Origin: Hamiltosporidium tvaerminnensis
Lineage: Eukaryota; Microsporidia; Dubosqiidae
Assembly (NCBI GenBank): GCA_022605425.2
Contig: CM061254.1
Location: 62,001-126,000, forward strand
Direction: 5' to 3'
DNA length: 64,000 bases
The notes beneath the pieces are model-generated. The model was not told where the DNA came from. It saw nothing but the letters and a program-made list of their open reading frames with translations, and did not search any database. Shown in pieces: positions 1 to 12,519 of the stretch; the first letter of the stretch is position 1, and each line of letters begins with the position of its first letter. The position numbers and the translations under genes were made by a program.

Positions 1-485
1 CCCCCCCCTGGGCTCCCCCAAGACTATGCAGCATTCCCACTTACTCTACACTTTCTGAACCCAATAAACTTCTAGCTAAGATATATTTCAGAGATTTACA
101 TGGGGTCCACCTAGACAGTGCAATGTCATACCAACAGGTATACCCAGCAACTTAGCGTTCCCGGCTTATAATGGTTTTTAATCTTCTTTGTTAAGTCTTC
201 TAACCTGAGTGAGCACGGCTTGTTTTTATGCTTTTACATGGTAATTACCTACATGTTCAGCTGCGGTCTGCAATCTGGTAACATAAAAAACTACAAATTA
301 ATTCTAGAAAATTTTTCTCCATTTCTTAGACCTCTCCTCTTCATAACAACTCCCATGGAACAACCGAAGATTTAGTGTGGTTTAATTCCCACTAAAAATC
401 CAAACAATGATCTTCACACCAGTTTCACACACTCATTGCCAAGCAGAAAGTTTTTTATGTGTTTATCCTCTCTCCTCAACTGCAT
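1..485 (-). repeat. Dispersed ~0.7 kb non-coding repeat, copy A (cut by window edge)
   Basis: The reverse complement of this stretch matches 49433-49921 over nearly its whole length, by eye at roughly 80-90 percent identity, including runs such as ATACCTGTTGGTATGACATT and TTTATTGGGTTCAGAAAGTG. It is much richer in G and C than the AT-rich DNA that begins near 486. No reading frame is preserved between the copies, so I take it as a non-coding mobile or structured repeat. The window begins inside the element, at its run of Cs, so the other half lies outside. Confidence 0.85.
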
Positions 486-1409
486 TAAAATAAAATAAAT
501 AATTTATTTCAATTTTTTATAATATTTATGTGAATAGAATATTATTTTATGTTTTTTTTTATTAAAATAAAGGTATTTTCGTTTGCCAAATATTATTTAT
601 TTTACCTTTGATTCTACTTTTTTTTCCTTTTTATCTCAAATATAATTTTTTTATTCTTTCATGAATATATAAGTCATATATACTTATACAGCCATACATA
701 CTTATTCAACCATAAGTATTTATACAGCCATTAGCAAATTTATTTCAATGTTTTATATTTCTTATGAATAACTTTTATTTTTCTTTGGTTTTTTTATTTT
801 ATATTACAAATCTACAAATCCACAAATCAAAATTTCTTAATTTTTTAATTTAAATATTTTTTATCATTTTGTTGTTATTTTTTTTGATCATTTTTCTGCC
901 ATTTTTTTAATTTTATAACTGTCAATCAGTAGTCTTAAAAGGGATATATTATTTAATTAAAAACCGTTATAAAAAAAGAGAGGTATTTTTATAATTGGAT
1001 TTGGATTTCTGCGATTTGAGTTAGATTTATAGAGATAATATTTATATTTTTAAAATTTGATTTATATTTCTGCGATTTTATTTAGATTTAGAATTTGATT
1101 GTATTTTTATAATTTTATTTATATTTATGGGATTTTATTTATATTTTTATAATTTAATTGTATATTTAGAATTTGATTTAGATTTCTGTAATTTGATTTA
1201 TATTTTTACGATGAAATTCATATTTAGAATTTGTTTATAGGTTTGCAATTTAATTGTATTTTTCTAATTTAAAGTTGCATTTTTATTCAAATTTGTGTTT
1301 TTAAGATTTTTATTTATAAGTATCAAGTTTCTTTAGGAAATTAAAAAAATAATTTTATAGTTCAAATCAAAATAAATAAATAAATTTGTATAAATTTAAC
1401 TCAAATTTA

Positions 1410-1529
1410 AAAATATATCTATTTTAGTAAAAAAAAATATATTATTATTATATACAAATTTTAAAATTTTTATTATTTTTACTTTTTTTGGTAAAAAAAT
1501 ATTTTTTTTTACTAAAATAGATATATTTT
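1410..1529. repeat. Perfect 31-bp inverted repeat (hairpin)
   Basis: The arms 1410-1440 and 1499-1529 are exact reverse complements, each containing ATCTATTTTAGTAAAA on the left arm, separated by 58 bases. A perfect 31-bp match is unlikely by chance even in AT-rich DNA. It could be a small MITE-like relic or a foldback. It ends about 290 bases upstream of the TPR gene. Confidence 0.75.
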
Positions 1530-1818
1530 ATTTATTGTTCCAGTTTATTTCTATATTCTTTTATAGATAAAAGAATTTTAAAGAAGATCTACTGATTAAT
1601 CTTAAATTATTTTTTTTAATTAAAAATATAAAATTTTATTTAAAGATACAAGTCAAGATAAATTTTGACTTTACAAAATATATTTTGAATGATAAATAAT
1701 CTGATTGGTTACTAGAAAAGTATTTTTTTTTCCTTTTTTATATTTTTTATATAAATTTATTTACCGTTTAGTATTTTTTAATTTAATTTTATATTTTTAT
1801 ATCAAATTAGATATCAGA

Positions 1819-1821
1819 GGG
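1819..1821 (+). promoter_or_regulatory. GGG start-proximal signal of the TPR gene
   Basis: The only G-run in the AT-rich upstream region lies directly before the ATG at 1823. Microsporidian genes often carry a CCC- or GGG-type motif just 5' of the start codon, which marks transcription start. This supports the chosen start. Confidence 0.4.
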
Positions 1822-1822
1822 T

Positions 1823-3046
1823 ATGGAAAGTAAAGAAAATATAAAAATATCCAAAATACCGACACACCTACCTAAAAGTAATATTTTAGTATTGATATGG
1901 CAAGATGTAGGTAGTTTATATTCCATTTTTGGAGATCATAAAAAATCAATACATTCTTATGAACGCGCATTGCAACAGAATGAAAGAAATGCTATCATCT
2001 GGTATAAAATTAGTGTCGAATATATTATTTTGTCTAATTATGAATTGGCAATCAAAAATTCTTATCGTTTAAAAGAATTTGATAGCAATGGTTTATATTT
2101 TAATACAATTATTGGACATATTTACCTTAAAAAGGGTGATATAAAAAAATCATATCTCTCTTTTGAGGCAGCTGTTCTTTCAAAAAATGAGATTGATCCT
2201 TTTCTTGCTTATAGTATTGGTTTGTTTTATGAATCAGTTGGTTTATTTGATATTGCTCTTAAATTGTTTTCAAAATCACTCAAAAAGTATTTTTATCACG
2301 ATTTTATAGTTGATCTTGTTTATAGAACAGGTGTGATGGTTAAGGTTACGAACAGTGGATATTCTATCAGAGTATTTAGTGTCTTATTAAGGGAAAGGTT
2401 TTATAGTCGGTTAGAAAAGAAGTCAATAAAAATACAAATTGCTCATCTCTTGGTTTTGATAGGAAAATATAAGGATGCTTTGGATTTAATCACTGATATT
2501 CTAAAAATAGATCAACGATATATATTTGCTTTGCGGTTAAGATGTTATATTTTCTATAAAATGAATGACTTGGTGAATGCTGAACATTCTTGTGTGTTTA
2601 CTATACGAGATCTTGGTGTGGGTGATGCATATATTTGGTATATTTTAGGACTTTGTAAAAGAGAGTCCGGTAATTTTGAGGCAGCTCTTGATCATTTGGT
2701 GATGTCTTCTAGAAAAGATACGAATAATTGGTGGTTATGGAATACTCTGGGTATTCTTTATAGCAAGATTGGACAATACTCTGAGGCAGAGAAAAGTTTT
2801 AATTCCGCGATTAAAACAAACCCACTGTTCTCAGAGGCAGATTATAATCTTAACATTCTTAGAACGGGTAATATGGCTTCGGGTGATATGATAGATTTGT
2901 TTGCAGATATAAGTGAAACATCTTTTTTATCTGCACCCGCGGTATTTGACTATCCCACTCACTATCATTTACGATATAAATACTACAACGGTAGTAACAA
3001 AGTTCTAACCGAATATATGCCTTTTGAAAGCTACTTTCGTACCTGA
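1823..3046 (+). CDS. TPR-repeat protein, Cyc8/Ssn6-like transcriptional corepressor candidate
   Basis: The 407-residue product is made almost entirely of tetratricopeptide repeats. Helix pairs of about 34 residues run from about residue 28 to 350, with the usual spacing of small and aromatic positions, for example GDHKKSIHSYERALQQN, GHIYLKKGDIKKSYLSFEAA and LGILYSKIGQYSEAEKSFNS. The repeat order, and blocks such as the GHIYLKKGDIKKSYLSFEA segment followed by GLFYESVGLFDIALKLF, resemble the N-terminal TPR array of yeast Cyc8 (Ssn6), which joins Tup1 to repress transcription in the nucleus. The Gln/Ala-rich C-terminal tail of Cyc8 is absent, which would be normal for a compacted microsporidian protein. 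The start is the first ATG, preceded by GGGT. TPR identity is firm. Cyc8 versus an APC/C subunit (Cdc16/23/27) or another TPR protein is an inference. The gene stands alone. Confidence 0.8.
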   Translation: MESKENIKISKIPTHLPKSNILVLIWQDVGSLYSIFGDHKKSIHSYERALQQNERNAIIWYKISVEYIILSNYELAIKNSYRLKEFDSNGLYFNTIIGHIYLKKGDIKKSYLSFEAAVLSKNEIDPFLAYSIGLFYESVGLFDIALKLFSKSLKKYFYHDFIVDLVYRTGVMVKVTNSGYSIRVFSVLLRERFYSRLEKKSIKIQIAHLLVLIGKYKDALDLITDILKIDQRYIFALRLRCYIFYKMNDLVNAEHSCVFTIRDLGVGDAYIWYILGLCKRESGNFEAALDHLVMSSRKDTNNWWLWNTLGILYSKIGQYSEAEKSFNSAIKTNPLFSEADYNLNILRTGNMASGDMIDLFADISETSFLSAPAVFDYPTHYHLRYKYYNGSNKVLTEYMPFESYFRT

Positions 3047-6000
3047 AAAAAAGATTTAAACCTAAAAATCTTTATAAATCTGTTCTATACACTTTCTATA
3101 TTTATAATTCATCTTTCATTGTAAGTTTCTAGTGTATCCTCATACATTTTTTAATAATTTAAAGTACTTATGTATCGTATGTATATATTATGTTTCTATT
3201 TATTATTATTAATTTTGTTACAAATATAGTAAAATGTATAAAATTTTTTCATCATTTTAATAGAGTAAAAATATTACGTTAGTTAAATAGAAATAAATTG
3301 ATTGTACAAAAATAGCAAATTATTAAATTATTTAGATTTATTGTAATACTTTATGATTGTGACTCAATATTGTAGAAAAAAATACAAAGCTCGTTAAAAA
3401 ACATGTGATTCATTTATCTACAATAATTTTCAAATATTTTTATAATTTTACAATTAAATATGATAGATTCGAGAAAGTTTAATCGAGATGAAAAAAGAAA
3501 ATTATAAGATTATTTTATACAATTATGTTTTATAACATATATAAGATCGATATTCTGTAATAAAAAAATTAGAAGACTATTCTATAAATCAAGACTAATA
3601 ATAACTTGTCATAATACAGTAGAGCTATTAAAAATAATTTTTTTAAATCAAATATGTGTAAATAGATAAATAAATCAAATATCTTTCTTTTCAATAAAAA
3701 ACCTAAAGAGAATTAAAAAAAATTTTCAACGAAATTTGGTTGAGTTTATTAATAAATTATTTCGTATTGCATTTAAAAAATATTCACAAAAAAAATGGTA
3801 TTTCCAACGGTTTTTATTCTTCTAAATTCACTGCAATTGTAATTTTTTTAGATATTAATGTTTTATACTTTTTAAACAAAATATTTATATTGCAATTTTA
3901 TAAGAATTATTTTTGATATTCAAATACATTTTCCAATTTACAGGTCGCTAAACTTATTAGCTCATGAATCATCTTGCCTTCTAAAAAAAGTCCCAGGTCA
4001 AACACTCCATAGATTTTATATCAAATTACAAAAAAGTCTTTTTGAATGTTTAAATAACATCTTTGTATCGAATGATAAAAGTTTTAAACATATGTTTAAA
4101 AAATAAAAAATCATCTTGACAATATTCTTAAAGAAAAATATTCAACTTAATTTCTGGAATTATATGAGTCTTCCAACCACTGAATTCAATAACATTCATA
4201 AATTTAAGTGTGATTTTTTTTCCTGATTTTGGCCCTAATCTCACCGTGTGAACAAACATTTTCTAAAATAGAATACAAAAAAAATATTTACAGATCCAAA
4301 TTAACATAAAAGCACTTGAAGTGGTTATTGATAGTTTCTAGTAGTAAATTAAACACACATTTTCAAAAAATAAAGAGTTGAAAATTTCCAATTGCACCGA
4401 TCTCATATAAAAAATTATGCCTCACTTTTTTTTGTTATCGCAGTTTGTTTTTAAGTATAAAATGATAAAAAATAAGATTTTTGACTTAAAAAAATGTTGA
4501 AAACTAAATAATTTCTTTGTATTATACCTCAATTGAAAATGTTTATACTCTTCTTTTTGTTTAATTTATTTAAAGTTTTTTATTGTATTTTTCTGTTAAA
4601 AAACACCTACTCTACAAAAAAATTACCGGCGGTAAGATAAAATATCTTCGTGGCCTTGGTTTGAAACTCTTGTTGTAAATAATAATTGTACTTCTGAAAG
4701 TGTGAAGAAATAAATCGTAAATTTTTTTAAGTACTAAAAATCAGTTGAACAATAATAAAATTTATCCGAAAAACATATTTTAAGGATTGATATATAGATG
4801 ATTAAAAAGATATTATAGAATAATCTAAGGTTTAAAAAAAACTGGATGGAATTCTATAAACAATAGCGTGTCTTATAATATATATTGTTTTAAGAAGTAT
4901 TAATTCAATAGAAACCAGATTTAATTTTATAATCAACTAGTAGTTTGGTTTCTACTATTTAATATTATTGCCTGGATAAATATTACATCGATTTGATGTA
5001 TAATTTTAATTTTTACATTTGTAAACAAAATATTGATTAACTATAGCTATAAAAACGGAATATAAATTATGGCAAAAAATATAGGCACTTTTGCCTACAA
5101 ACTAATGAATTCCCCCCTCCATGACAAAATAAGAATTGGCTTGGTGTGTTCTCTGCTTGTTGTAAAACGCGACTAAAAGGGACTGGTCCGCAAGATTTGG
5201 TTAGGGTGTTGGGCTGATAACCCACCTTTTAAAACCACCCTGTTTCGAAACCCGAAAAAGTAAACGAACTCATCAGAAAGAGACTGGTAGGCGGTATTAC
5301 CAAGGGAATCCAAGGATCCTGCGGAGCTTCATTGCGAGGATTAATGAACGAATTAATGTATTTTCTATTATTGAAATTAACTACGAATTACCAATCTGGC
5401 CAATAAAGTATACGAAGAAAGGCAAATATAATTATTCAAACAATTAAAAGACTCAAGATCATAAAGCCTTATTTTTATTTAACTGAAATTTCACAATCCA
5501 GATGTTTACAATTACAAAAAAAATTGAAGAAATTGACCAAAGCTATTTAAAAAACCAATATAGTTTAAATATGTCTTTTAATATTTCATAAGAAGAAAAT
5601 ATCTCAAATTTACACGTAATAAATCTAAATAAAATATTGCAAATGCAATCATAGGAAATGTATGAAAAACGTTTATCTAGAATAATATCTGATTCTTTTA
5701 TACAAATTTTTAGTTAATCTTATAAATTATCTCGTTCTTTACGCATTTTTTATACCTATAAAAACCAAAGAATCGTATGTTTTAACTATAAAACTTTACC
5801 GAAATTTTATTTGTCTATTTTCTTCGAAAAAAATAGATTTTTCAAAATTATTGCTATGACAGCAGCCAAAATTCTGTAATTTTTTCTATAAAACATATGC
5901 AGGTTACTTATAATTTGCACAAATAAATAAAAGCTTTGTATTATGTAGGTGACTAGATATTATATAAAGAGAAATATTTACGCTAATTAAATATACTCTA

Positions 6001-7089
6001 AGAAAATACTGATCGTATTCGACTCTCATATGATATTTAAAAACATTTTGTAAATAGATTCAGTATTTTTTTCAATTAAATTCTAAGAAAAGATAAGGTA
6101 CTGGTTATCCTCATATCCCGCAATCATTTTTTCATAAAGATAGATACATTTTAAAATTCGAATACATGAATATTTTAAGATTCTAATTAAATAAAAAAGC
6201 CAATCTTTATAACTACACACTATGCGGTTTTGAGTAGAAACCAAGACAAATTTAAAACAAAAAAAATATTTGAACATGTATTCTCGTTTCTTGTATTTAA
6301 AAACCATATTTTTAGTATTTCTAACCATCTAGAAGAAATATCAAACCTACTCAAGGAAGTTATAATAAAAAAACAAAACATTTAGACTTTTAAATAAACA
6401 ACTAAAAAATATTTCCTAATTCCGATTTATTTAGATTATAATCATATATTCGACATATTTAATCAGTAAATCAAATATTTAAGTTAAATGTAGTCAAGAA
6501 TATTAGAATTTATATATTTTTGTTCAAAGAAATATTTATTTAATAAATGAGTCATAATTGTTTTCCTTCTGTGTTTAATTAAAAATTCCTAAAATTAATT
6601 ACAATAATTTCTTGATTAAAACAAAAATACTATTAAACAATACAGAATAATTAGTTATCACATTTAAAATTGATGAGTGATTTAATCTAATATACAGGAA
6701 TATCAAGATAATTAAACCAAAACCAGTATGTCAGTTGACATAAATTATCAAACTGTGAATTTTTAAAACATCAGAAATTAAAATATAAATAAAAATGTTA
6801 TAAATTGTATATGAAAAATGCTACACGACAGTGAAAAGATTTATTAGAAATTTTTATGTACAATTTCTATACAAATAAATTGGAAATTTATTTTTTTTTT
6901 ATGAATTAAAACTTTTTTCGAAATTTATTTTTTTTTCAATTACGATCTAAAACTTTTTTCGAAATTTATTTTAATATTTTTAACTTCATTTTTTTTAATT
7001 CCATATTTGTAAATTTATGGTAATTTATTAAGAAATTTATAATTGTTTTTTAAGAAATAAATGAATAAACGAATGTTTTTACTATTTTC
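3047..7089. other. 4-kb gene-free AT-rich stretch with one GC-rich relic
   Basis: I see no convincing gene. The longest open frame (6083-6328, minus, 81 codons) has no recognisable features and is typical of chance in this base composition. The one stretch that stands out is 5100-5345, which is clearly richer in G and C and contains a tRNA-like segment (separate entry). It is probably the relic of a mobile element. Confidence 0.6.
5185..5257 (+). other. tRNA-Ile-like relic or tRNA-derived retroposon head
   Basis: The segment contains an intact anticodon arm, TTGGG-CTGATAA-CCCAC, whose loop reads like tRNA-Ile(GAU). It is preceded by a D-loop-like GGTTAG and followed by a T-loop-like TTTCGAAAC. 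I cannot form the D stem, T stem or acceptor stem, so this is not a functional tRNA as written. It sits at the start of a GC-rich island reaching to about 5345, which would fit a tRNA-derived SINE. Confidence 0.3.
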
Positions 7090-7578
7090 TCATAAAATTA
7101 TGCAATCTGATTCTTCAAGATATTCCTCTATTTTTCGATGATTTTTATTGAATCTTTTTGGAAATTCCTCGTCTGTTAAATTCTCAGGTTCGAAAGTTGG
7201 ATTACCAGTTGAAGCTCTCGATGAAGAAATTTCGGAGCTAGTTTGTTTACTGGATCCATTTTCTGTAGTGCCCACGGCACCTGAATATTCCGAAGCAGCA
7301 GAATTCGAACTGTTACGAGATCCCCGCTTGGATTTTTTCACTTGTGCTTTTTTATTAGAACTTGACTTTTTTCGTGAAGCTCTTTCCGTAGTCTCCTCGC
7401 TTCTAATACACCCTCTATTTTCTCCATCTTTACGTGCTTTTTCCTCCAATTCCTGGAAACCTTTTAATAATTCGTCCTGCATTTTAAGAAAATCTTCTTG
7501 CTCCTTCGCGCTGATACTTTCCTTTGAAATTGCAATTAAACACATTATTACTGCTGATATCCTCCATAAAAATTTCAT
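7090..7578 (-). CDS. Small secreted Ser/Lys-rich orphan protein
   Basis: This is a 162-residue protein with a clear N-terminal signal peptide: Met-Lys-Phe, then a hydrophobic core to about residue 18, with a likely cut after the small residues near 24. A charged helix-prone segment follows (about 25-60, Glu/Lys-rich, coiled-coil-like). Then comes a low-complexity Ser/Lys/Asn-rich middle (about 60-125) and an acidic C-terminus. There are only three Cys residues in the mature part. The composition is far less random than the flanking AT DNA and the region has clearly higher GC, which supports a real gene. I do not recognise the family. By location signal it would enter the secretory pathway. 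A role at the host interface is an inference only. It has no close neighbours. Confidence 0.7.
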   Translation of the reverse strand: MKFLWRISAVIMCLIAISKESISAKEQEDFLKMQDELLKGFQELEEKARKDGENRGCIRSEETTERASRKKSSSNKKAQVKKSKRGSRNSSNSAASEYSGAVGTTENGSSKQTSSEISSSRASTGNPTFEPENLTDEEFPKRFNKNHRKIEEYLEESDCIIL

Positions 7579-8065
7579 GATTAAAATAAAACTTAAGACT
7601 TAAATAGTTTTAAAATGATTTTATTAATTATATCTTTTTAGAAAATTTCCAAAAAAAATATATTTTTTTATTTCTGTTTGAACTTAGAATTTATTAAAAA
7701 AGGAAAAAAAATGATTATTTTGTCCTAAAAAAGCCGGTAATTTCAAAAAACAAGTATTTATGGCAAATAAATTTATGATTTTGATCAAATTAAAGTCAAC
7801 TTAAAATTTATGACAGTTTTCTGATATCAGTTTTTTTATAAAAATGTAATTTAAATCAACTAAAATCATTTTTCTTTAATTTACCGAATATTAAAATATT
7901 TCTTTAAAAAAAGATATTCTGTTAAAAAAATGTTTGAGAATATTTATTTTTTTAAAAAAACATTTTTTTATTTCTTTTTTATCATAGAATTAAAGATAAT
8001 GAATTTACTATTTTTTTTAAAAAATTTTATTCGAAAAATTATAGTTTAATATAGAAATAATATTC

Positions 8066-8165
8066 TTTACTACTTTTAAATATCTTTACCACTTTTAAAT
8101 ATCTTTACTACTTTTAAATATCTTTACTACTTTTAAATATCTTTACTACTTTTAAATATCTTTAC
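8066..8165. repeat. 19-bp tandem repeat, about five copies
   Basis: The unit TTTACTACTTTTAAATATC is repeated about five times with one C/T difference in the second copy. It is a simple AT-rich minisatellite in non-coding DNA. Confidence 0.9.
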
Positions 8166-8525
8166 TTTTTTTTATTCTCTTTACTACTTTTACTTCTTTT
8201 TAATATTTTCAGTAACTCTAAGATTTAAAGGATTGAGACTAAGATTGAATTTTATTATTTGTAAATAAAGCAATTACCAAGATGTTATACAAATATTTAT
8301 GTATTACCTTATACGATGTATTGCAGTTGTTTTAAAATGTGTAGTTTATAATATTTTATAGATTATATTCTACTTATTATATTGTTAGTCTAAATTTTTT
8401 TATTTAATAAAGAAATTTGAATATTTTGTTCGTTTTATATATTTCTACATAAAAATACGTTTTTAAATAGCAATTTTTCTGTAAAATTATTTTTAAAAGT
8501 TTTATTTGGATAAATATTTATATTT

Positions 8526-8671
8526 AAGTATTTTTTTAGTGTTTTTATTGTTTCTTAATCTTTAATAATGTTGAAGTCGTAAGATTAGAAATATTTTTAA
8601 GTATTTTTTTAGTGTTTTTATTGTTTCTTAATCTTTAATAGTGTTGAAGTCTTAAGATTAGAAATATTTTT
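8526..8671. repeat. 73-bp tandem duplication
   Basis: Two adjacent copies begin at 8526 and 8599 with AAGTATTTTTTTAGTGTTTT. They differ at only a couple of positions, so this is a recent local duplication. No coding content. Confidence 0.9.
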
Positions 8672-9008
8672 GTAAGTTGAAAGGAACTGAAAACATTTTG
8701 ATATTAATCTTGATTATTACTTTATTAGTAAAACAATCAGAGAGAAGATTGACATTACAATATTGATTTAATATATAAGAAGAAAATTATAAATTGAAAA
8801 TATGAACCAATAATCATTTAAATAAATTCATTACTATTAAAAGAAAACAAAATATAATCGATAAATGTAATTTATTTTTAATTTGTACAAAGAAGAATTT
8901 CAGTTTTATACTAATGATTTATCAAACATAATCCGGATTATTTCTTTTATTGTATTTTCTTCTTATAGTTGTACAAATTATAATTTCAATACATAAAATT
9001 TACACGTA

Positions 9009-9233
9009 TCATGTCTCTGATATTACTACTACACTAATTGGCGCCACATTTCTTAAAGAACCTAGGTCTTTTAAAGATTTTTATAATTTATATTATTTCG
9101 TATCGGTTGAGTAACAATATGGTTTTGTGAGATACAAATGTTAGCCCTATGTGCAACCCTCCTACTTTATCCGGGCTCAGAATCAGCAGAGCAGAACTTA
9201 TCGTATCTCTGGCGACGTTCATGTCTCTGATAT
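9009..9233. other. GC-richer island bounded by 15-bp direct repeats
   Basis: TCATGTCTCTGATAT occurs at 9009-9023 and again at 9219-9233. The DNA between is distinctly richer in G and C than its surroundings, with segments such as GGCGCCACATTTC and TATCCGGGCTCAGAATC. There is no open frame. It could be a solo terminal repeat or another short insertion. I cannot name the family. Confidence 0.35.
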
Positions 9234-9654
9234 AAAACAAGTTAATCTTACTTCTTACTTGGCTCGGTGTTTGGTTTAAATATCAAAAATACCTTTGATG
9301 CCAATATAACGACCACTAAATATTTTTGGTAAAATCTTTATTTTAAACAATACTTAAATCAATGTAAATAAAAAAAGTTTGAAATAAAAGTAAGAAGAAT
9401 GAGGACTAATTATTAAGATATTTTTGTAATACTTAATTTGTTTTAAGATTTGAATTTTTGGCTGAGCAGCATTAAGTAGTTCCTAAAATATTTAATTTAT
9501 TTACTCAAAAGTAAAATTTTAAAATTATATAATTTACTTATTGCAAGTCAAATTAAATTATTAGCTAACTCTGCGGCGCTACAGTCTTCAGAGAACTCGT
9601 GCCTTATTGTCAATTTATTAAATTATCTTTACAAAAAAAATATAAAGTGTTTAG

Positions 9655-9775
9655 AACATTTCGACATATGTTTTTATTCTGGTGCTTACTCATTTTTCAA
9701 GAATTTTTTTGAACAGAATGACTCCTAATTCGTTTTGAAGACTCAAATTTATTTTATCTGCTAAAGAAAGTATAA
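9655..9775 (-). mobile_element. Decayed fragment of the R2-like retroelement
   Basis: The stretch aligns with 24663-24775 of the R2-like copy 1. Shared runs include GTTTTTATTCTGGTG, TCAAGAATTT and CCTAATTCGTTTTGAAGAC, with many substitutions and gaps. It corresponds to the region encoding the segment just before the restriction-like endonuclease. It is non-coding today. Confidence 0.65.
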
Positions 9776-12519
9776 AAAAAATCTTTTATACAGACTTAGA
9801 GTCTATACTTCTACAAACAAAAGACAAATTAATCTGTTTTGTTTGCAGGGTATAATTTAGTAAGATTTTATTTATTAAAAAAATTATTTTTCTAATTTTT
9901 AAAATTATACTATATTGATTCAAAAGATAATTTCAGAACATTAATATATGATATTCCAATAGAATATAATTTGAAATATTGATTAAAACCTAATCTAATA
10001 TATGATAGAGTAATTTTTTTATGGAGACTCATTTCGAAATGTTTAATTATTTCAAAAAATGTATAACTCCGAATACCAGTGTTCGTTTAAGAATAGAATA
10101 CTAGTGATTTGTTTATAAATACTATTAATCAATAGCACCATACAGAAATATTACATTAATCCTTTCTCAATCGTTTTTTAATTTAAAGAATCTTTTTACA
10201 TATTTTTTTTAAATATAATTTCTAGATATAGAAAACATGACATATAAAATGATCATTTTTTATTTTTATCAATTTTTTCGTTTTTTTTTTAAAAAAGATT
10301 AATTCTAGTCATTTTTTTCTAAGAATTTTTACTGATACATAAATACTATAGGTTAATCTGTTCTTTTGATATTCTTATCTTTAATTTATTAATATCTTTT
10401 GTGATAATTTTATGAAGTATTCGTTTCTTAAGTGGTTTCCTTGAATTTTATATCTCATTAAATCAAAGATTATCAATAAAATTATAAGAAAATATACAAC
10501 AAATGGATCAATCAATACATCATGAAAGAGAGAAAAATGTTTTTTTTAGAAAATAAACGTTTACGCAGAGAAATTCCAAAAAAGCCTAAGCAGAATGCCA
10601 TAGAAACGAATAAAAAATTTTAAAGAAAATACAGGTAAAAAGAGCTATCATTCTCAAACTTTTATAACAACTAGAATAGAACTCTATATATAAGCAGTTT
10701 GAAAAAAAAGCCTTCATTTTTAGAACAAAATAGCTCAAGAATGGCTAAGTACTCAGATATGTAAAGACAAAAAATATACTAAAAAAAGATATAGAAGTTA
10801 TAAAATCCTACATAACAACCTTAAGAAATTATAACATACAAATGAAGATTAGACAGATAATATACTTTGTATTCTTTTTGAATGTATAATCATTTTGTTT
10901 CAACAAACATAAAAGTTATTAATTTTGTAAATATGGAGCTTATTTAATAAAATATTTCCGATTTTTGACCTACTGAACATTTCATAATAATTAGCTAATT
11001 GATATTATATTAAGTAAGTTTTAAAATTTTATACACTCTGATAGAATATGCGGCCTTGGGAATTCCGATAATTCATATTTGGAATTCTCAAGAATTTATT
11101 TTTTTAAAAAATATTTGGAGGTTTCATTTCCAAATTAAGTAGTAAAGCGTATCGAGTAGATATATTGCGCTAAAGTATTACTATTAAAATCTCTGAGTTT
11201 ATTATAATTCAATAAATTTCAGTTCGGGTGTATCAGAAGAAAAGAGTTCTTGAATATAGTTCCCTATTAATACTGTCTTAAGCAGTAAGTGATAAAAACA
11301 CTAGTAGTTTATTAAAATAATCTGTTGATGAATATCTGTACAACATTTTAAATCAATTTATATACTCCAAAAATATTATAATAGAATAATTAAGAATATT
11401 GTAAATAAACTTTTAGCTATTTATTAATTTATTTGAAATTAAAATATAATATATTTTCATCTATAAATAGATAATTTAATATATAAGATTATAATATTAT
11501 AAGTTTCACAAACTTGTAAAAAAATATTTTAATGGAAAATTTTCATGCTTTTTTAATATAAAAATACAAAACGTAAGCTTGGAAACAAACTTAATTTGAG
11601 TTTAAACAAAAAAATAACAGAATATGTAAATTAATCTCGTTAAAATTCTCTAAACCTGTCATAATTTCTTGATATTTTTAAGATGTATTTAATACCCTCG
11701 CCACGGCTGTTACCCGTACATTTTTTTGTTTTTTAGATCTGCATTTTAATCCTTCCCCGACCATTTCCATAAAATTTTAGGCGGTTTTAATCAAATAATT
11801 TTCTTCATCTTTGTTCAATTTTTTCTAAAACTTTAACTTAATACTTTCTGTTTTTTGTTCCTGTTCTTATCATTATTTATTGCATTTCGTTTTTTCTTTT
11901 TTCGTGTGCATTCATTCATACAAAGCTTTTGATTTTTCCCAAAAAACCTTTTGTTCCTTATGGTATATCAGCTCATATAATTTGTATGCAACTTTCTAAT
12001 TCTTTTAATTGAATCTTTTAATTTCGTCAAGTATAAAATTCTATAATATTATTAGTAAAAGTTTTTTTATTGAATTATTGTAGAAGATATATATAAATGA
12101 ACACATAAAAAGTTTCAAAAAATTATTCTAATGTATTTTTTATGTATTAGCAATGCTTTAGAAATAAAAGCTATAATAATAGGTTTAACTTAAACCTTAT
12201 TTTAAGAAAAATTAAAAAAATAAACTTTTAAAGCTATTCTTACACAGAATACACAATCTAGAAAGGTTTTTATTACAATTTTAAGGCAAATATTGTTTTG
12301 AATCAATTAAACATTTTGAGGTTGTATATGTTATAATACTATCACTATTATCGGTTATATAAGGTTTATTAATAAACCAGAAGAATCATGTTCTTATCAG
12401 AAGTTATGTTATTGGTGTCTTACTTTTTTTAAACCAATTAGCAATTGATAGTGGATCGCCATTGAGACATTAATCGATTATATGAACGAAAGAAATTTCG
12501 AGTATATATGGCGAACAGA

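Larger units (their letters stand above)
486..1822. other. AT-rich intergenic stretch with degenerate short repeats
   Basis: No gene is visible. From about 1000 to 1270 the sequence repeats loose variants of GATTTATATTTCTGCGATTT, an old degenerate short tandem repeat. A strong hairpin is annotated separately at 1410-1529. The rest is homopolymer-rich A/T. Confidence 0.6.

Noticed and set aside
6083-6328. 81-codon minus-strand frame
   Set aside because: It has no domain, leader or composition signal, and chance frames of this size are expected in such AT-rich DNA.
9009-9233. Solo LTR with primer-binding site (TGGCGCC on the minus strand)
   Set aside because: A seven-base match is too short, and no TG...CA ends or polypurine tract were seen. 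I kept it only as an unexplained island.
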